64,000 bases of DNA from Streptomyces sp. NBC_00448 (GTDB taxonomy: Bacteria; Actinomycetota; Actinomycetes; Streptomycetales; Streptomycetaceae). Position numbers and translations under genes: made by a program. This document shows positions 33,053-40,728 of this stretch, in pieces. Under the pieces are notes generated by a model. It ran no database searches and had not been told where the DNA came from. It saw only the letters and a list, made by a program, of their open reading frames with translations. The stretch covers positions 8,115,501 through 8,179,500 of the forward strand of contig NZ_CP107913.1 in the NCBI RefSeq assembly GCF_036014115.1. The letters run 5' to 3'. Every line of letters begins with the position of its first letter. The first letter of the stretch is position 1.

Positions 33053-34753
33053 ATGAATCTTCATACATCCTCTCCCGCGCTGCCGAAACTCCATGGCAGC
33101 GGCGACTTCTTCGCCCGCACGCAAAGCGCGCTCACGTGGCAGCGAGCGCTGTGCCTCAACCCCGGGCAGGTGGCGGACGACGTACTCCAGGACCTGCTCG
33201 ACCAGGCCAGGAGCACCGCTTTCGGCCGCCAGCACCACCTGGGCTCCGTCGCCACCTCCGGCCAGTGGAAGCGGGCCCTGCCGATCCGCGCCTACGAGGG
33301 CTTCCGCCCCTACGTGGAGCGCCAGTTGGCGGGTGAGCCGCAGGTCCTCACCCGCAGCGCGCCCTACGCCTTCCTCAAGACGTCCGGCTCCTCCGGGCTG
33401 CCCAAGTACGTTCCCAGCACCCGGCACTGGCGGGACCACTACCGCGGCCGCGGCCTCTATGCCCAGTGGGGGCTCTACTTCGAGAAGGTCGGCCGGCCGC
33501 GCCCGTTCAGCTCCGGCCTGCTCGACCTGTCCTGGGAGCGAGCCCCCGTCGCCGTCGAGCACCAGGGCTTCCCCGTCTACAGCATCTCCCGCCGGCCCGG
33601 CGCGGTCGGAGCCGAGGACTGGGTGCCGCCGTGGTACGACACTCCCTGGTTCACCGGTGACGACGACGAGGAGTACGGCGACAGCCTCTACCGCAAGCTG
33701 CGGCTGCTGGTGGGCGGCGACGTCCGGCTGCTGGTCACCCTCAACCCCTCCAAGATCGTCGGCCTGGCCGAGCAACTCGCCGCGCGCGGAACGGAACTCG
33801 TCCGGGACGTGCACGAGGGCACCGTGGCCGGACGCGCCTTCCAGGGCGCGTCCGCCGATCCCGAACTCGCCCGGCGCATCCAGCTGATGCTCGACCGCGG
33901 CGACGCGGGCCTGCGCCTCACCGACCTGTGGCCCAACCTCTCCCTGGTGGTGTGCTGGAACTCCGCCTCCGCCGGCCTGTACCGGGACTGGCTGGAGAAC
34001 GTCACGCCCGGCATCCCGAAGCTGCCCTTCAGCACGACGGGCACCGAGGGCATCGTCACCCTCCCCGTCGACGACCACCCGTCGGCCGGCCCGCTCGCCG
34101 TCGACCAGGGGTGGTACGAGTTCGCCCCGTACGAGGACGGCGACGACGGCGGCCCGCTCGCGTCCGACGCCGAGACCGTGGACTTCCACGAGGTGGAGGT
34201 CGGCCGCTCCTACCGCCTGGTGATGAGCCAGGCCAACGGCCTCTACCGGTACGACATCGGGGACGTCTACAAGGTCGTCGGCAAGGTGGGCGCCGTCCCC
34301 CGGCTGGAGTTCTCCGGCCGGGCCGGCTTCGCCAGCTCGTTCACCGGCGAGAAGCTCACCGAGACCCACATCCACGATTCCCTGCGGCTGGCCTTCGCCC
34401 CCGCCTGGGGTGCGCTGCCCCTGTTCACCTGCATCCCCTCGTGGGGGACCCCGCCCGGATACGTCATCGCCGTGGAGTGGCCCGAGGGCCTGGGCGCCGT
34501 CGCCGAGGCCGAGCTCGCCGTCGGCGCCGAGCGCGCGCTGCAACGGCTCAACTCCGAGTACGCGGAGAAGCGCCGTACCGACCGGCTCACCCCGCTGCGG
34601 GTCCTGCCGCTCGTCGCCGGAAGCTTCGGCCTGATCGCGGAGGAGCAGCGCCGGCGCGGAGCCGCGGCCATGCAGATCAAGCACCACTGGATACAGCGCA
34701 ACGACGCGCTGCTGGACATCGTCACCGAGATGGGCCTGACCGTCCGCCGGTGA
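33053..34753 (+). CDS. GH3-family acyl-adenylating (amide/ester synthetase-like) enzyme
   Basis: The 566-residue protein matches the GH3 auxin-responsive enzyme family of the adenylating superfamily: AFLKTSGSSGLPKYVPST (ATP loop), KLPFSTTGTEGIVTLPV, the Asp in LYRYDIGDVYKVVG, and the C-terminal FTGEKLTETHIHDSL. GH3 enzymes adenylate a carboxylate and join it to an amino acid or similar nucleophile without a carrier protein. Here it is the only obvious bond-forming enzyme of the cluster. Length is close to plant GH3. The ATG at 33053 is preferred because GAGGGAAGTGGA lies upstream; earlier ATGs fall inside the hairpin. Confidence 0.85.
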   Translation: MNLHTSSPALPKLHGSGDFFARTQSALTWQRALCLNPGQVADDVLQDLLDQARSTAFGRQHHLGSVATSGQWKRALPIRAYEGFRPYVERQLAGEPQVLTRSAPYAFLKTSGSSGLPKYVPSTRHWRDHYRGRGLYAQWGLYFEKVGRPRPFSSGLLDLSWERAPVAVEHQGFPVYSISRRPGAVGAEDWVPPWYDTPWFTGDDDEEYGDSLYRKLRLLVGGDVRLLVTLNPSKIVGLAEQLAARGTELVRDVHEGTVAGRAFQGASADPELARRIQLMLDRGDAGLRLTDLWPNLSLVVCWNSASAGLYRDWLENVTPGIPKLPFSTTGTEGIVTLPVDDHPSAGPLAVDQGWYEFAPYEDGDDGGPLASDAETVDFHEVEVGRSYRLVMSQANGLYRYDIGDVYKVVGKVGAVPRLEFSGRAGFASSFTGEKLTETHIHDSLRLAFAPAWGALPLFTCIPSWGTPPGYVIAVEWPEGLGAVAEAELAVGAERALQRLNSEYAEKRRTDRLTPLRVLPLVAGSFGLIAEEQRRRGAAAMQIKHHWIQRNDALLDIVTEMGLTVRR

Positions 34754-34797
34754 CCACCGCGCCGGGCCACCGGCCCCGGCACCCCAGCCCTTCTGCC

Positions 34798-35712
34798 ATG
34801 AGAGGTCATCGCCTCGCCATGCCCATGGACCATGACGCAACGTTACCGGTCGCACGCAGCACCGAGGAGTTTCCCGCTGCGGACGGCACCCCGCTCAGCC
34901 TCCACCGGTGGCTCCCGACCGACCGAGCCCCCGAAGCGGCCCTCTTCTACATCCACGGCCTGCAGAGCCACGCCGGCTGGCTCTTCGAGACCGGCGCCGA
35001 ACTAGCCGGAAGGGGGATCGCGGTCTACGCGCCGGATCGCCGCGGCTCCGGTGCCAGCGGCGGCCTGCGCGGCCACCTCCCCTCCGCCGCGAGCGTGCTG
35101 GACGACTACGCGGCACTGTTCGACGTGGTCCGCGACCGCACGCCCGGGCTGCCCCTCACCGTCGTCGGCCAGAGCTTCGGCGGCAGCCTGCTCGCCGCGC
35201 TGCTGTCCACCACGCGCATCGCCCCCGACGCCGCCGTGTTCTGCGCGCCTGCCCTCGGCCAGCAGCATGCCCGGCTCGGCAGGGACGGCATGGCGGAGCT
35301 GCTGAAGCTGGAGGGGACCTGCCGCACCCCGGTCGCCCTGTCCGACACCGACTACACCGACGATCCGCGCTACCTGGCAGCCATGGCCAACGACCATCTG
35401 ATGCTTCGTCAGGTCAGCGACCGGTTCCGCTCGGTCATGGCCGAGCTCGAACTCGCCTATACCGCGGCCGGACCCTGGTGCCCGTTCGCGGTACGCGGCC
35501 CGGTGTACTTCGCCACGCCCGAACGGGACGCGATCATCGACCTGGACGTGGCGCGCGGTGAACTCGCCCGCCTCCAGCCGGAGGCGGTCGAGGTGCACTT
35601 CGCCGCGGACACCCACTACCTGGAGTTCTCGGCGGTGCGCCGGCAACTGTGGGACTGGCTGGCCGACACGGCGGTGCTCCACACCGTCTGCCGGGAGAGG
35701 ACCCAGGCGTGA
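34798..35712 (+). CDS. alpha/beta hydrolase of the monoacylglycerol-lipase type
   Basis: The protein of up to 304 residues has YIHGLQSHAGW (oxyanion loop), the nucleophile Ser in VVGQSFGGSLL, and the His in FAADTHYLEFS. These place it among serine-aminopeptidase S33/monoacylglycerol lipase-like hydrolases. It could cleave an ester or thioester intermediate of the pathway. ATGs at 34819 and 34825 are alternative starts, and no ribosome site clearly decides. It overlaps the next gene by GTGA. Confidence 0.82.
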   Translation: MRGHRLAMPMDHDATLPVARSTEEFPAADGTPLSLHRWLPTDRAPEAALFYIHGLQSHAGWLFETGAELAGRGIAVYAPDRRGSGASGGLRGHLPSAASVLDDYAALFDVVRDRTPGLPLTVVGQSFGGSLLAALLSTTRIAPDAAVFCAPALGQQHARLGRDGMAELLKLEGTCRTPVALSDTDYTDDPRYLAAMANDHLMLRQVSDRFRSVMAELELAYTAAGPWCPFAVRGPVYFATPERDAIIDLDVARGELARLQPEAVEVHFAADTHYLEFSAVRRQLWDWLADTAVLHTVCRERTQA

Positions 35713-36893
35713 TATCCGGCCTGGACGTCCGCGTCGCACAGGTCCCGCTGCACCGCCCCTTCGCCCACGCCACCCACTCCCACAGCCGCACCCGGTCCGT
35801 CCTGCTCCACCTGCGCTGGGACGGTGTCCAGGGCTGGGGCGAGGGCGCACCCCGGCCCTACGTCACCGGCGAGACGCTGGTCAGCGCGCACACCGCGCTG
35901 ACCGGTCTGGACACCGCGGTGCTGGACGTGCTGCTGTCCGGCCTCGACTTCGGCCCCGCCGTAGCGGTACTGGCCGACCTGGACCTGCCACGGCTGCTGG
36001 GCGGCCTGCGACGGGCACCGGCCGCGGCCGCCGCACTGGAGACCGCCCTGCTCGACGCGCTGTGCCGCCGGCACGGACTGCCCATGGAGGCCGTCATCGA
36101 CGCCTGCCCCGGCGTCGACGGCGCCCTGGCCGAACGCCGGGTGCCCCCGCGGCCGGTCAGCCAGGTGGTGGACCTCAGCCGCTCACCCGCCGAGCAGTTC
36201 GGCGCCCTCGGCGCCTCGGCGCGCTCCCACCTCGCCCACGTCAAGCTCAAGGCGCTGGGCGACCCGGAGGAGACCGCCCGGCGGGCGGTCGAGGTGCGCA
36301 GGACCCTCGGCGACGAGGTGGGCCTGTCGGTCGACGCGAACGGCGCGTGGGACCCGCAGGACGCGCTCAAGGGTGCCGGCCTGCTGCGTGACCAGGCCCG
36401 GCCGGACTGGCTGGAGGAGCCCACCACCCCGCGGGACTGGGCGACGATGCGCCGTATCCAGGAACTCGGCGTCCCGGTCATGCTCGACGAGTCCGCCGTG
36501 GACCCGGTGGACGTCGACCTGGCCGCCGCCGCCGGCGCCGCGTCCCTGGTGAACGTGCGCATCTCCAAATGCGGCGGGCTGCTGCCCGCGCTGCGCACCG
36601 CGGCGCGGGCGGCCGACCACGGCATGCGGGTCCAACTCGGCGTTCAGGTGGGCGAGGTGGGGCCGCTGTGGTCGGTCGGCCGGACCCTCGCCGCCCGGCT
36701 GCACGACCCGGTGACCGTGGAGGCCGGGCGCCAGGACGAGTGGTTCCCCACCCCGCTGACCGAGCCCGCCTTCGCCATCGACCGTGACCGGGGGCTGGCC
36801 CCGCCGGTCGCCGGCCACGGCCACGGCCTCGCCCCGTCCGCGGCCCTCACGCCGTACCTGCGCACCTCTCCGGAGAGGACGGAAGACCTGTGA
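35709..36893 (+). CDS. enolase-superfamily enzyme (muconate cycloisomerase / OSB synthase-like)
   Basis: The 394-residue protein has the full muconate-lactonising-enzyme subgroup set: the KxK acid-base pair (HVKLKALG, about residues 179-181), metal ligands Asp in SVDANGAW, Glu in WLEEPTT and Asp in MLDESAV, and the second Lys in ISKCGGLLP. Members abstract a proton alpha to a carboxylate, giving cycloisomerisation, dehydration or epimerisation. Its GTG overlaps the hydrolase stop and its stop overlaps the next SDR start (GTGA), so the genes are coupled. Confidence 0.87.
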   Translation: MISGLDVRVAQVPLHRPFAHATHSHSRTRSVLLHLRWDGVQGWGEGAPRPYVTGETLVSAHTALTGLDTAVLDVLLSGLDFGPAVAVLADLDLPRLLGGLRRAPAAAAALETALLDALCRRHGLPMEAVIDACPGVDGALAERRVPPRPVSQVVDLSRSPAEQFGALGASARSHLAHVKLKALGDPEETARRAVEVRRTLGDEVGLSVDANGAWDPQDALKGAGLLRDQARPDWLEEPTTPRDWATMRRIQELGVPVMLDESAVDPVDVDLAAAAGAASLVNVRISKCGGLLPALRTAARAADHGMRVQLGVQVGEVGPLWSVGRTLAARLHDPVTVEAGRQDEWFPTPLTEPAFAIDRDRGLAPPVAGHGHGLAPSAALTPYLRTSPERTEDL

Positions 36894-37642
36894 CCGCGAC
36901 CCCGCGAACCGCCCTGGTCGTCGGAGCCGCGGGCGGCATCTGCGCGGAACTCTCCCGCGCCCTCGCCCGCCGCGGCGACCGGCTGGTGCTCCTCGACAGC
37001 GACGGCGCGGCCTTGAAGGAGCTGGCCGGCCAGGTCGCCGAGCTCACGGAGGTCCGCACCCTGAACGTGGACATCACCGACGTGCGCAGCACCGAGGAAC
37101 AGCTCGCGACCCTCAGCGGCGGCTGGGCGCCGCAGATCCTGGTCAACGGCGTGGGCGGCGACACCCGGGTGGCTCCGGTCACCGACCTCGACGAGACGTT
37201 CCTGAGCGAGTCCCTGGCCCGCAACGTCGTCCCGGTGCTCACCGCGATCCGGCTGTGTGTCCCCGCGATGCGGCGGGCCGGGTACGGCCGCGTCGTCAAC
37301 TTCAGCTCCGCCGGCGGGCGTACGTACAGCCACTTCAGCAACGCCGCGTACGTGGCCGCGAAGGCGGCCGTCGTCGGGTTGACCAAGCAGGTCGCCTACG
37401 AACTCGCGCCGTTCCGGGTGACGGTGAACGCCGTCGCGCACGGCCCGATCGCCACCGAGCGGATCGCGACGGCGTGGGAGCGGCGCCCCGCCGCCGAGCG
37501 CGAGCAGGTCCTGTCCAAGATCCCGGTGGGGCGGCTCGGCACGGTCGCCGAGGCGGTGGGCAGCGTGCTCTACCTCTGCTCCGAGGAGGCCGGATACACC
37601 ACCGGCACCGTCATCGACGTCAACGGCGGACTGCTCATCTGA
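36890..37642 (+). CDS. SDR family oxidoreductase
   Basis: The 250-residue classical SDR has VVGAAGGICAELSRALA for cofactor binding, VNGVGGD in place of NNAG, Ser in NFSSAGGRTY, and the Tyr-Lys pair in AYVAAKAAVVG. It is intact and should act as an alcohol/ketone or dihydrodiol-type dehydrogenase. GTGACC overlaps the enolase-superfamily stop by four bases. The YciI-like gene follows after 49 bp with its own ribosome site. Confidence 0.87.
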   Translation: MTATPRTALVVGAAGGICAELSRALARRGDRLVLLDSDGAALKELAGQVAELTEVRTLNVDITDVRSTEEQLATLSGGWAPQILVNGVGGDTRVAPVTDLDETFLSESLARNVVPVLTAIRLCVPAMRRAGYGRVVNFSSAGGRTYSHFSNAAYVAAKAAVVGLTKQVAYELAPFRVTVNAVAHGPIATERIATAWERRPAAEREQVLSKIPVGRLGTVAEAVGSVLYLCSEEAGYTTGTVIDVNGGLLI

Positions 37643-37691
37643 CCGGCCCCCCTCACCAGGGGGGCGACACACCGTGGAAGGAGAGCACCGG

Positions 37692-37985
37692 ATGGGAACC
37701 TTTGTCGTGGAGCGCACCTACGTGGGGGACCGCGGCACCCGGGCCGGCTGGGTCCCGCAGCACCGCGCGTACCTGGAGGAACTGATCGAGCGCGGCGTCC
37801 TGCTGGCGGCGGGACCGGTGGTCGGTGTCAACGGCGGCCTGCTGATCTACCGCGCCGCCGACCGGTCCGATCTGGACGACGTCCTGGCGGCCGACCCGTT
37901 CGCCCGGGCCGGCCTGGTCGCCTCGGTGCGGGTGCTGGACTGGAACCCGACGACCGGCATCTGGGCCGCGAAGGGGGTGCACTGA
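37692..37985 (+). CDS. YciI/muconolactone-isomerase-like small enzyme
   Basis: The 97-residue protein fits the YCII fold: FVVERTYVGDRGTRAGWVPQ, HRAYLEELIERGVLLAAGPV, LLIYRAADRSDLDDVLAADP and VRVLDWNPT. YciI-like ferredoxin-fold proteins include muconolactone-isomerase and chloromuconolactone-dehalogenase relatives with an active-site His/Asp pair. Its place beside a muconate-cycloisomerase-like gene and a FAH-family gene echoes aromatic ring-cleavage pathways. AAGGAGAG precedes the ATG at 37692. Its stop overlaps the next start by one base (TGATG). Confidence 0.78.
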   Translation: MGTFVVERTYVGDRGTRAGWVPQHRAYLEELIERGVLLAAGPVVGVNGGLLIYRAADRSDLDDVLAADPFARAGLVASVRVLDWNPTTGIWAAKGVH

Positions 37986-38758
37986 TGGAGATCGTGCGGG
38001 TGCGCACCGAGCGGGGCGCCTCCTACGGCCGGGTGGACCGTGCCTCCGGGACCGTCCACCTGCTGAAGGGGGAGACCTTCGGGGAGATCGTGCGCGACCT
38101 CCACGAAGGCGTGGCGGCCGAGTCGGGACAACTGGTCCTGTTCGACGAGGAGGTGCTGCTCGCCCCGGCCGAGCCGGGGAAGATCATCGTCATCGGCCGG
38201 AACTACGGCGGCCGCGCCGAGGAGGCCGGCCGCCTCGTGGTCCACCTCAAGCCGCCGACCGCCGTGATCGGGCCCAACGACCCGGTCGTCCTGCCACGGA
38301 TCTCCCGCGACACCCGCTTCGAGGGCGAACTCGCCGTCGTCATCGGGCGGGTCTGCCGGGACATCGCCCCTGAGGAGGCCGACGGGGCCGTCTTCGGCTA
38401 CACCTGCGCCAACGACGTCACGGCGTGGGACGTGGGGAGCGACGGCGGCCAGTGGACCACGGCCAAGGGCTTCGACAGCTTCTGCCCGCTCGGCCCGTCG
38501 ATCACCACGGACCTCGACCCGCTCCACGCGGAGATCACCACCCGGGTCAACGGCGAAGTCCGGCAGTCGGGTTCGACCGCCGGCCTGGTGCGAAGCGTCC
38601 ACCAGCTGGTCGCGGGCCTCAGCGCCCTGATGACGCTGCTGCCGGGGGACGTTCTGCTCACCGGCACCCCGGAGGGCAGCGCGGCCCTCCACGACGGCGA
38701 CGTGGTGGAGGTGGGGATCGCCGGAGTCGGAGTGCTCCGCAACCCCGTCTCGGGGTAG
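37985..38758 (+). CDS. fumarylacetoacetate hydrolase (FAH) family protein
   Basis: The 257-residue protein has the FAH core: KIIVIGRNYGGRAEEAGR, then PRISRDTRFEGELAVVIGR with the metal-binding Glu pair, YTCANDVTAWD with the metal Asp, and LMTLLPGDVLLTGTPEG. Family members hydrolyse or decarboxylate 1,3-diketo acids or isomerise enol acids, with Mg or Mn. It is the last enzyme before the regulator and its start overlaps the YciI-like stop. It probably acts late in the pathway or in recycling. Confidence 0.88.
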   Translation: MEIVRVRTERGASYGRVDRASGTVHLLKGETFGEIVRDLHEGVAAESGQLVLFDEEVLLAPAEPGKIIVIGRNYGGRAEEAGRLVVHLKPPTAVIGPNDPVVLPRISRDTRFEGELAVVIGRVCRDIAPEEADGAVFGYTCANDVTAWDVGSDGGQWTTAKGFDSFCPLGPSITTDLDPLHAEITTRVNGEVRQSGSTAGLVRSVHQLVAGLSALMTLLPGDVLLTGTPEGSAALHDGDVVEVGIAGVGVLRNPVSG

Positions 38759-38776
38759 GCCGCGCACGGCCGGCGA

Positions 38777-38839
38777 GCGGCCGCCCCGGGGGGAACCGGT
38801 GCCCGGGACCGGACCATCCGGACCACCCGGGGCGGCCGC
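38777..38839 (+). terminator. 14-bp GC inverted repeat between the FAH and IclR genes
   Basis: Arms at 38777-38790 (GCGGCCGCCCCGGG) and 38826-38839 are perfectly complementary with a 35-base loop. It lies 18 bp past the FAH stop and 87 bp before the IclR start, and is best read as an end or attenuation point of the biosynthetic operon. It has no T-tract. Confidence 0.5.
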
Positions 38840-38926
38840 ACCGGCCACCGGACCTGGCACGACCGCGAAGGCACCCGGTAAAGTGCCTGATAGCGTCCGA
38901 GGACTGACAGGCGACGGACGGTCCTC

Positions 38927-39712
38927 GTGGAGAGCAGATTGACGCAGCGAAGCACAGAGTCAGGGATCGTCATGGTGGACCGTGTCATCGCGGTTCTCGA
39001 CGCCCTGGCCGGCGGCGGCTCCTCACCCGCCGAACTCGCCCAGGAGACGGGCATAGCGCGTTCCACGATCTACCGCATCGCCGCCGCCCTCCAGTCGCAC
39101 GACGTGGTCCAGCGGACCAGCGCCGGGGAGTACCTGCTCGGCACCCGCGTCCTGTCCTGGGGCACCGCGGCCGTCGCCGCCCTGCCGTGGCTGACCACGG
39201 TCCGCGACGTGCTGGGCACCCTCCACAAGGAGACCGGCGAGAGCGTGCAGTTCTACGTGCGCGAGGGCCGCGAGCGCCTCTGCGTCGCAGCCGTCGACCG
39301 CCCCACCGGGCTGCGGGAGACCGTCGCCGTCGGCGAGCGCCTCGCGCTGAACGCCGGGTCCGGGGCGAAGATCCTGCTCGCCTGGTCCGACGACTGGCAG
39401 CAGTTCGGCGACATCGACAAGGCGGAACTCGACCGTATCCGCCTGGAAGGCACCGCCTACAGCATCGCCGAACGCGAAGTCGGCGTCGCCAGTGTCAGCG
39501 CGGCCGTGATGACCGGCCCCAAACGGATACTCGGCGCCCTGTCGGTGAGCGGCCCCATGCAGCGGATCGTGCCCAACATCGAGCGGCTGCGCCTCCAGGC
39601 CGCCCGCGCCGCCCGCTGCCTCACCGCCTCCTGGGAGGACGGCGACTTCCCGCCGGGGGACCCGCTCACGCCCGGGACGGAGACCGAGGACGCGCGCGAC
39701 GAAACCGCCTGA
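38927..39712 (+). CDS. IclR family transcriptional regulator
   Basis: The 261-residue protein has an N-terminal winged helix (VDRVIAVLDALAGGG, SSPAELAQETGIARSTIYR, YLLGTRVLSWG) and a C-terminal effector domain (ERLCVAAVDRPTGLRETVAV, ALNAGSGAKILLAW, AYSIAEREVGVASVSA). IclR regulators typically sense small carboxylic or aromatic acids. It sits at the end of the LeuCD/GH3 cluster and is its most likely pathway-specific regulator. The GTG start is moderately sure. Confidence 0.87.
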   Translation: MESRLTQRSTESGIVMVDRVIAVLDALAGGGSSPAELAQETGIARSTIYRIAAALQSHDVVQRTSAGEYLLGTRVLSWGTAAVAALPWLTTVRDVLGTLHKETGESVQFYVREGRERLCVAAVDRPTGLRETVAVGERLALNAGSGAKILLAWSDDWQQFGDIDKAELDRIRLEGTAYSIAEREVGVASVSAAVMTGPKRILGALSVSGPMQRIVPNIERLRLQAARAARCLTASWEDGDFPPGDPLTPGTETEDARDETA

Positions 39713-39769
39713 CCGCCTGTCAGCGCACCCGCGGTCGGGCCCCGCGCGCCGGCCGGTCCCGGGTCCCGT

Positions 39770-40489
39770 TCACACCCACCCGGCCACCACCGCGAAGCGG
39801 TACCTCTTGTAGAGGCAGTCCACCTGGCTGAATCCCGCTTCCGTCAGCCAGCTCAGGTGCGTGGCGACGGGCGCGGGAAGGTCGTAGGCCATCCGCTTCA
39901 CGGCCTCGTCGATCTCCCGCGGGCTCGCGCCGAGCGCGACCACCTCGCGGTGCCAGGTCTCCTCGTACAGCGCGTCCAGGGCGGGGGTGCCGCCGGCCAC
40001 CTGCTCCGCGTTGACGAACACGCCGCCCGGCCTCATCACCTCGCGCACCCGCCGGTAGATGTCGCGCTGGTCGGGGTGCGGAAGGTGGTGGATGGCCAGG
40101 GCGGAGATCACGATGTCATACGGCCCCTGCGGCAGCGGCGCCCGCAGATCCTGCTCGTAGATCGTCCGTTCCACCGCGTAGAGGTCGAGCATCTGGTCGG
40201 CGACGGCCAGCATGGCGGCCGAGGAGTCGACCAGATCGACGGTGGCGTTCGGCAGCGGGAGGGCCAGCTCCCCGCTGAACAGGCCGGTTCCGGCGCCGAG
40301 GTCGAGGACCCGCGGCGCGGGGCCGTGCCCGCGCACGGCCACGTCGATCGCCAGGCCGTAGAAGTCGTTGAGGTGGGGGACCAGCCGCGAGCGGGCCTCG
40401 TCATAGCGCTTGGCGCCGTCGCCGAAAAGGCGCGAGACCTCCCCCTCCACGGTGCCCCCGAAGTCGTAGCCAACTGGACCGCTGCTCAC
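39770..40489 (-). CDS. class I SAM-dependent methyltransferase
   Basis: The roughly 239-residue protein has the SAM-binding motif VLDLGAGTGLFSGEL, the acidic end of strand 2 in VDLVDSSAAML, motif III-like YDIVISALAIHHLP and VMRPGGVFVNAE. It is a small-molecule methyltransferase of the UbiE/trans-aconitate type. GTG at 40489 is a tentative start; the frame stays open upstream, and a TGACGG-18 bp-TATAGT promoter overlaps that GTG, so a later start is also possible. It is convergent with the IclR gene and divergent from the FAD/NAD(P) gene at 40729. Confidence 0.8.
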   Translation of the reverse strand: MSSGPVGYDFGGTVEGEVSRLFGDGAKRYDEARSRLVPHLNDFYGLAIDVAVRGHGPAPRVLDLGAGTGLFSGELALPLPNATVDLVDSSAAMLAVADQMLDLYAVERTIYEQDLRAPLPQGPYDIVISALAIHHLPHPDQRDIYRRVREVMRPGGVFVNAEQVAGGTPALDALYEETWHREVVALGASPREIDEAVKRMAYDLPAPVATHLSWLTEAGFSQVDCLYKRYRFAVVAGWV

Positions 40490-40584
40490 TATAAAGTGCG
40501 AACCGGATTCCCCGTCACCGGACGTGGCCAAAACCCCGGCCCCCGGCCCGCGCGGAGACGAGGCTCGCTGGAGGGATGACGGGG

Positions 40585-40601
40585 CGTCAATTATATTGAC
40601 G
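40585..40601. promoter_or_regulatory. AT-rich 7-bp-arm palindrome in the methyltransferase/FAD gene promoter region
   Basis: CGTCAAT-TAT-ATTGACG stands out in a very GC-rich region. It contains TATAAT on the minus strand and TATATT on the plus strand, so it could be a shared -10 region or an operator between the divergent genes at 40489 and 40729. Confidence 0.45.
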
Positions 40602-40728
40602 AGGGGGCACTTCGCGGCCGGCATGAGGCCGCCCCAGGGGCCGGGCCCGGAGCTGCGCCCGGCCTGCCGGACACCGCTCCGGCCGAGCACGCTTCCCCAT
40701 CGGGTGAGGACGTTGCGAAGGAGCCTAC

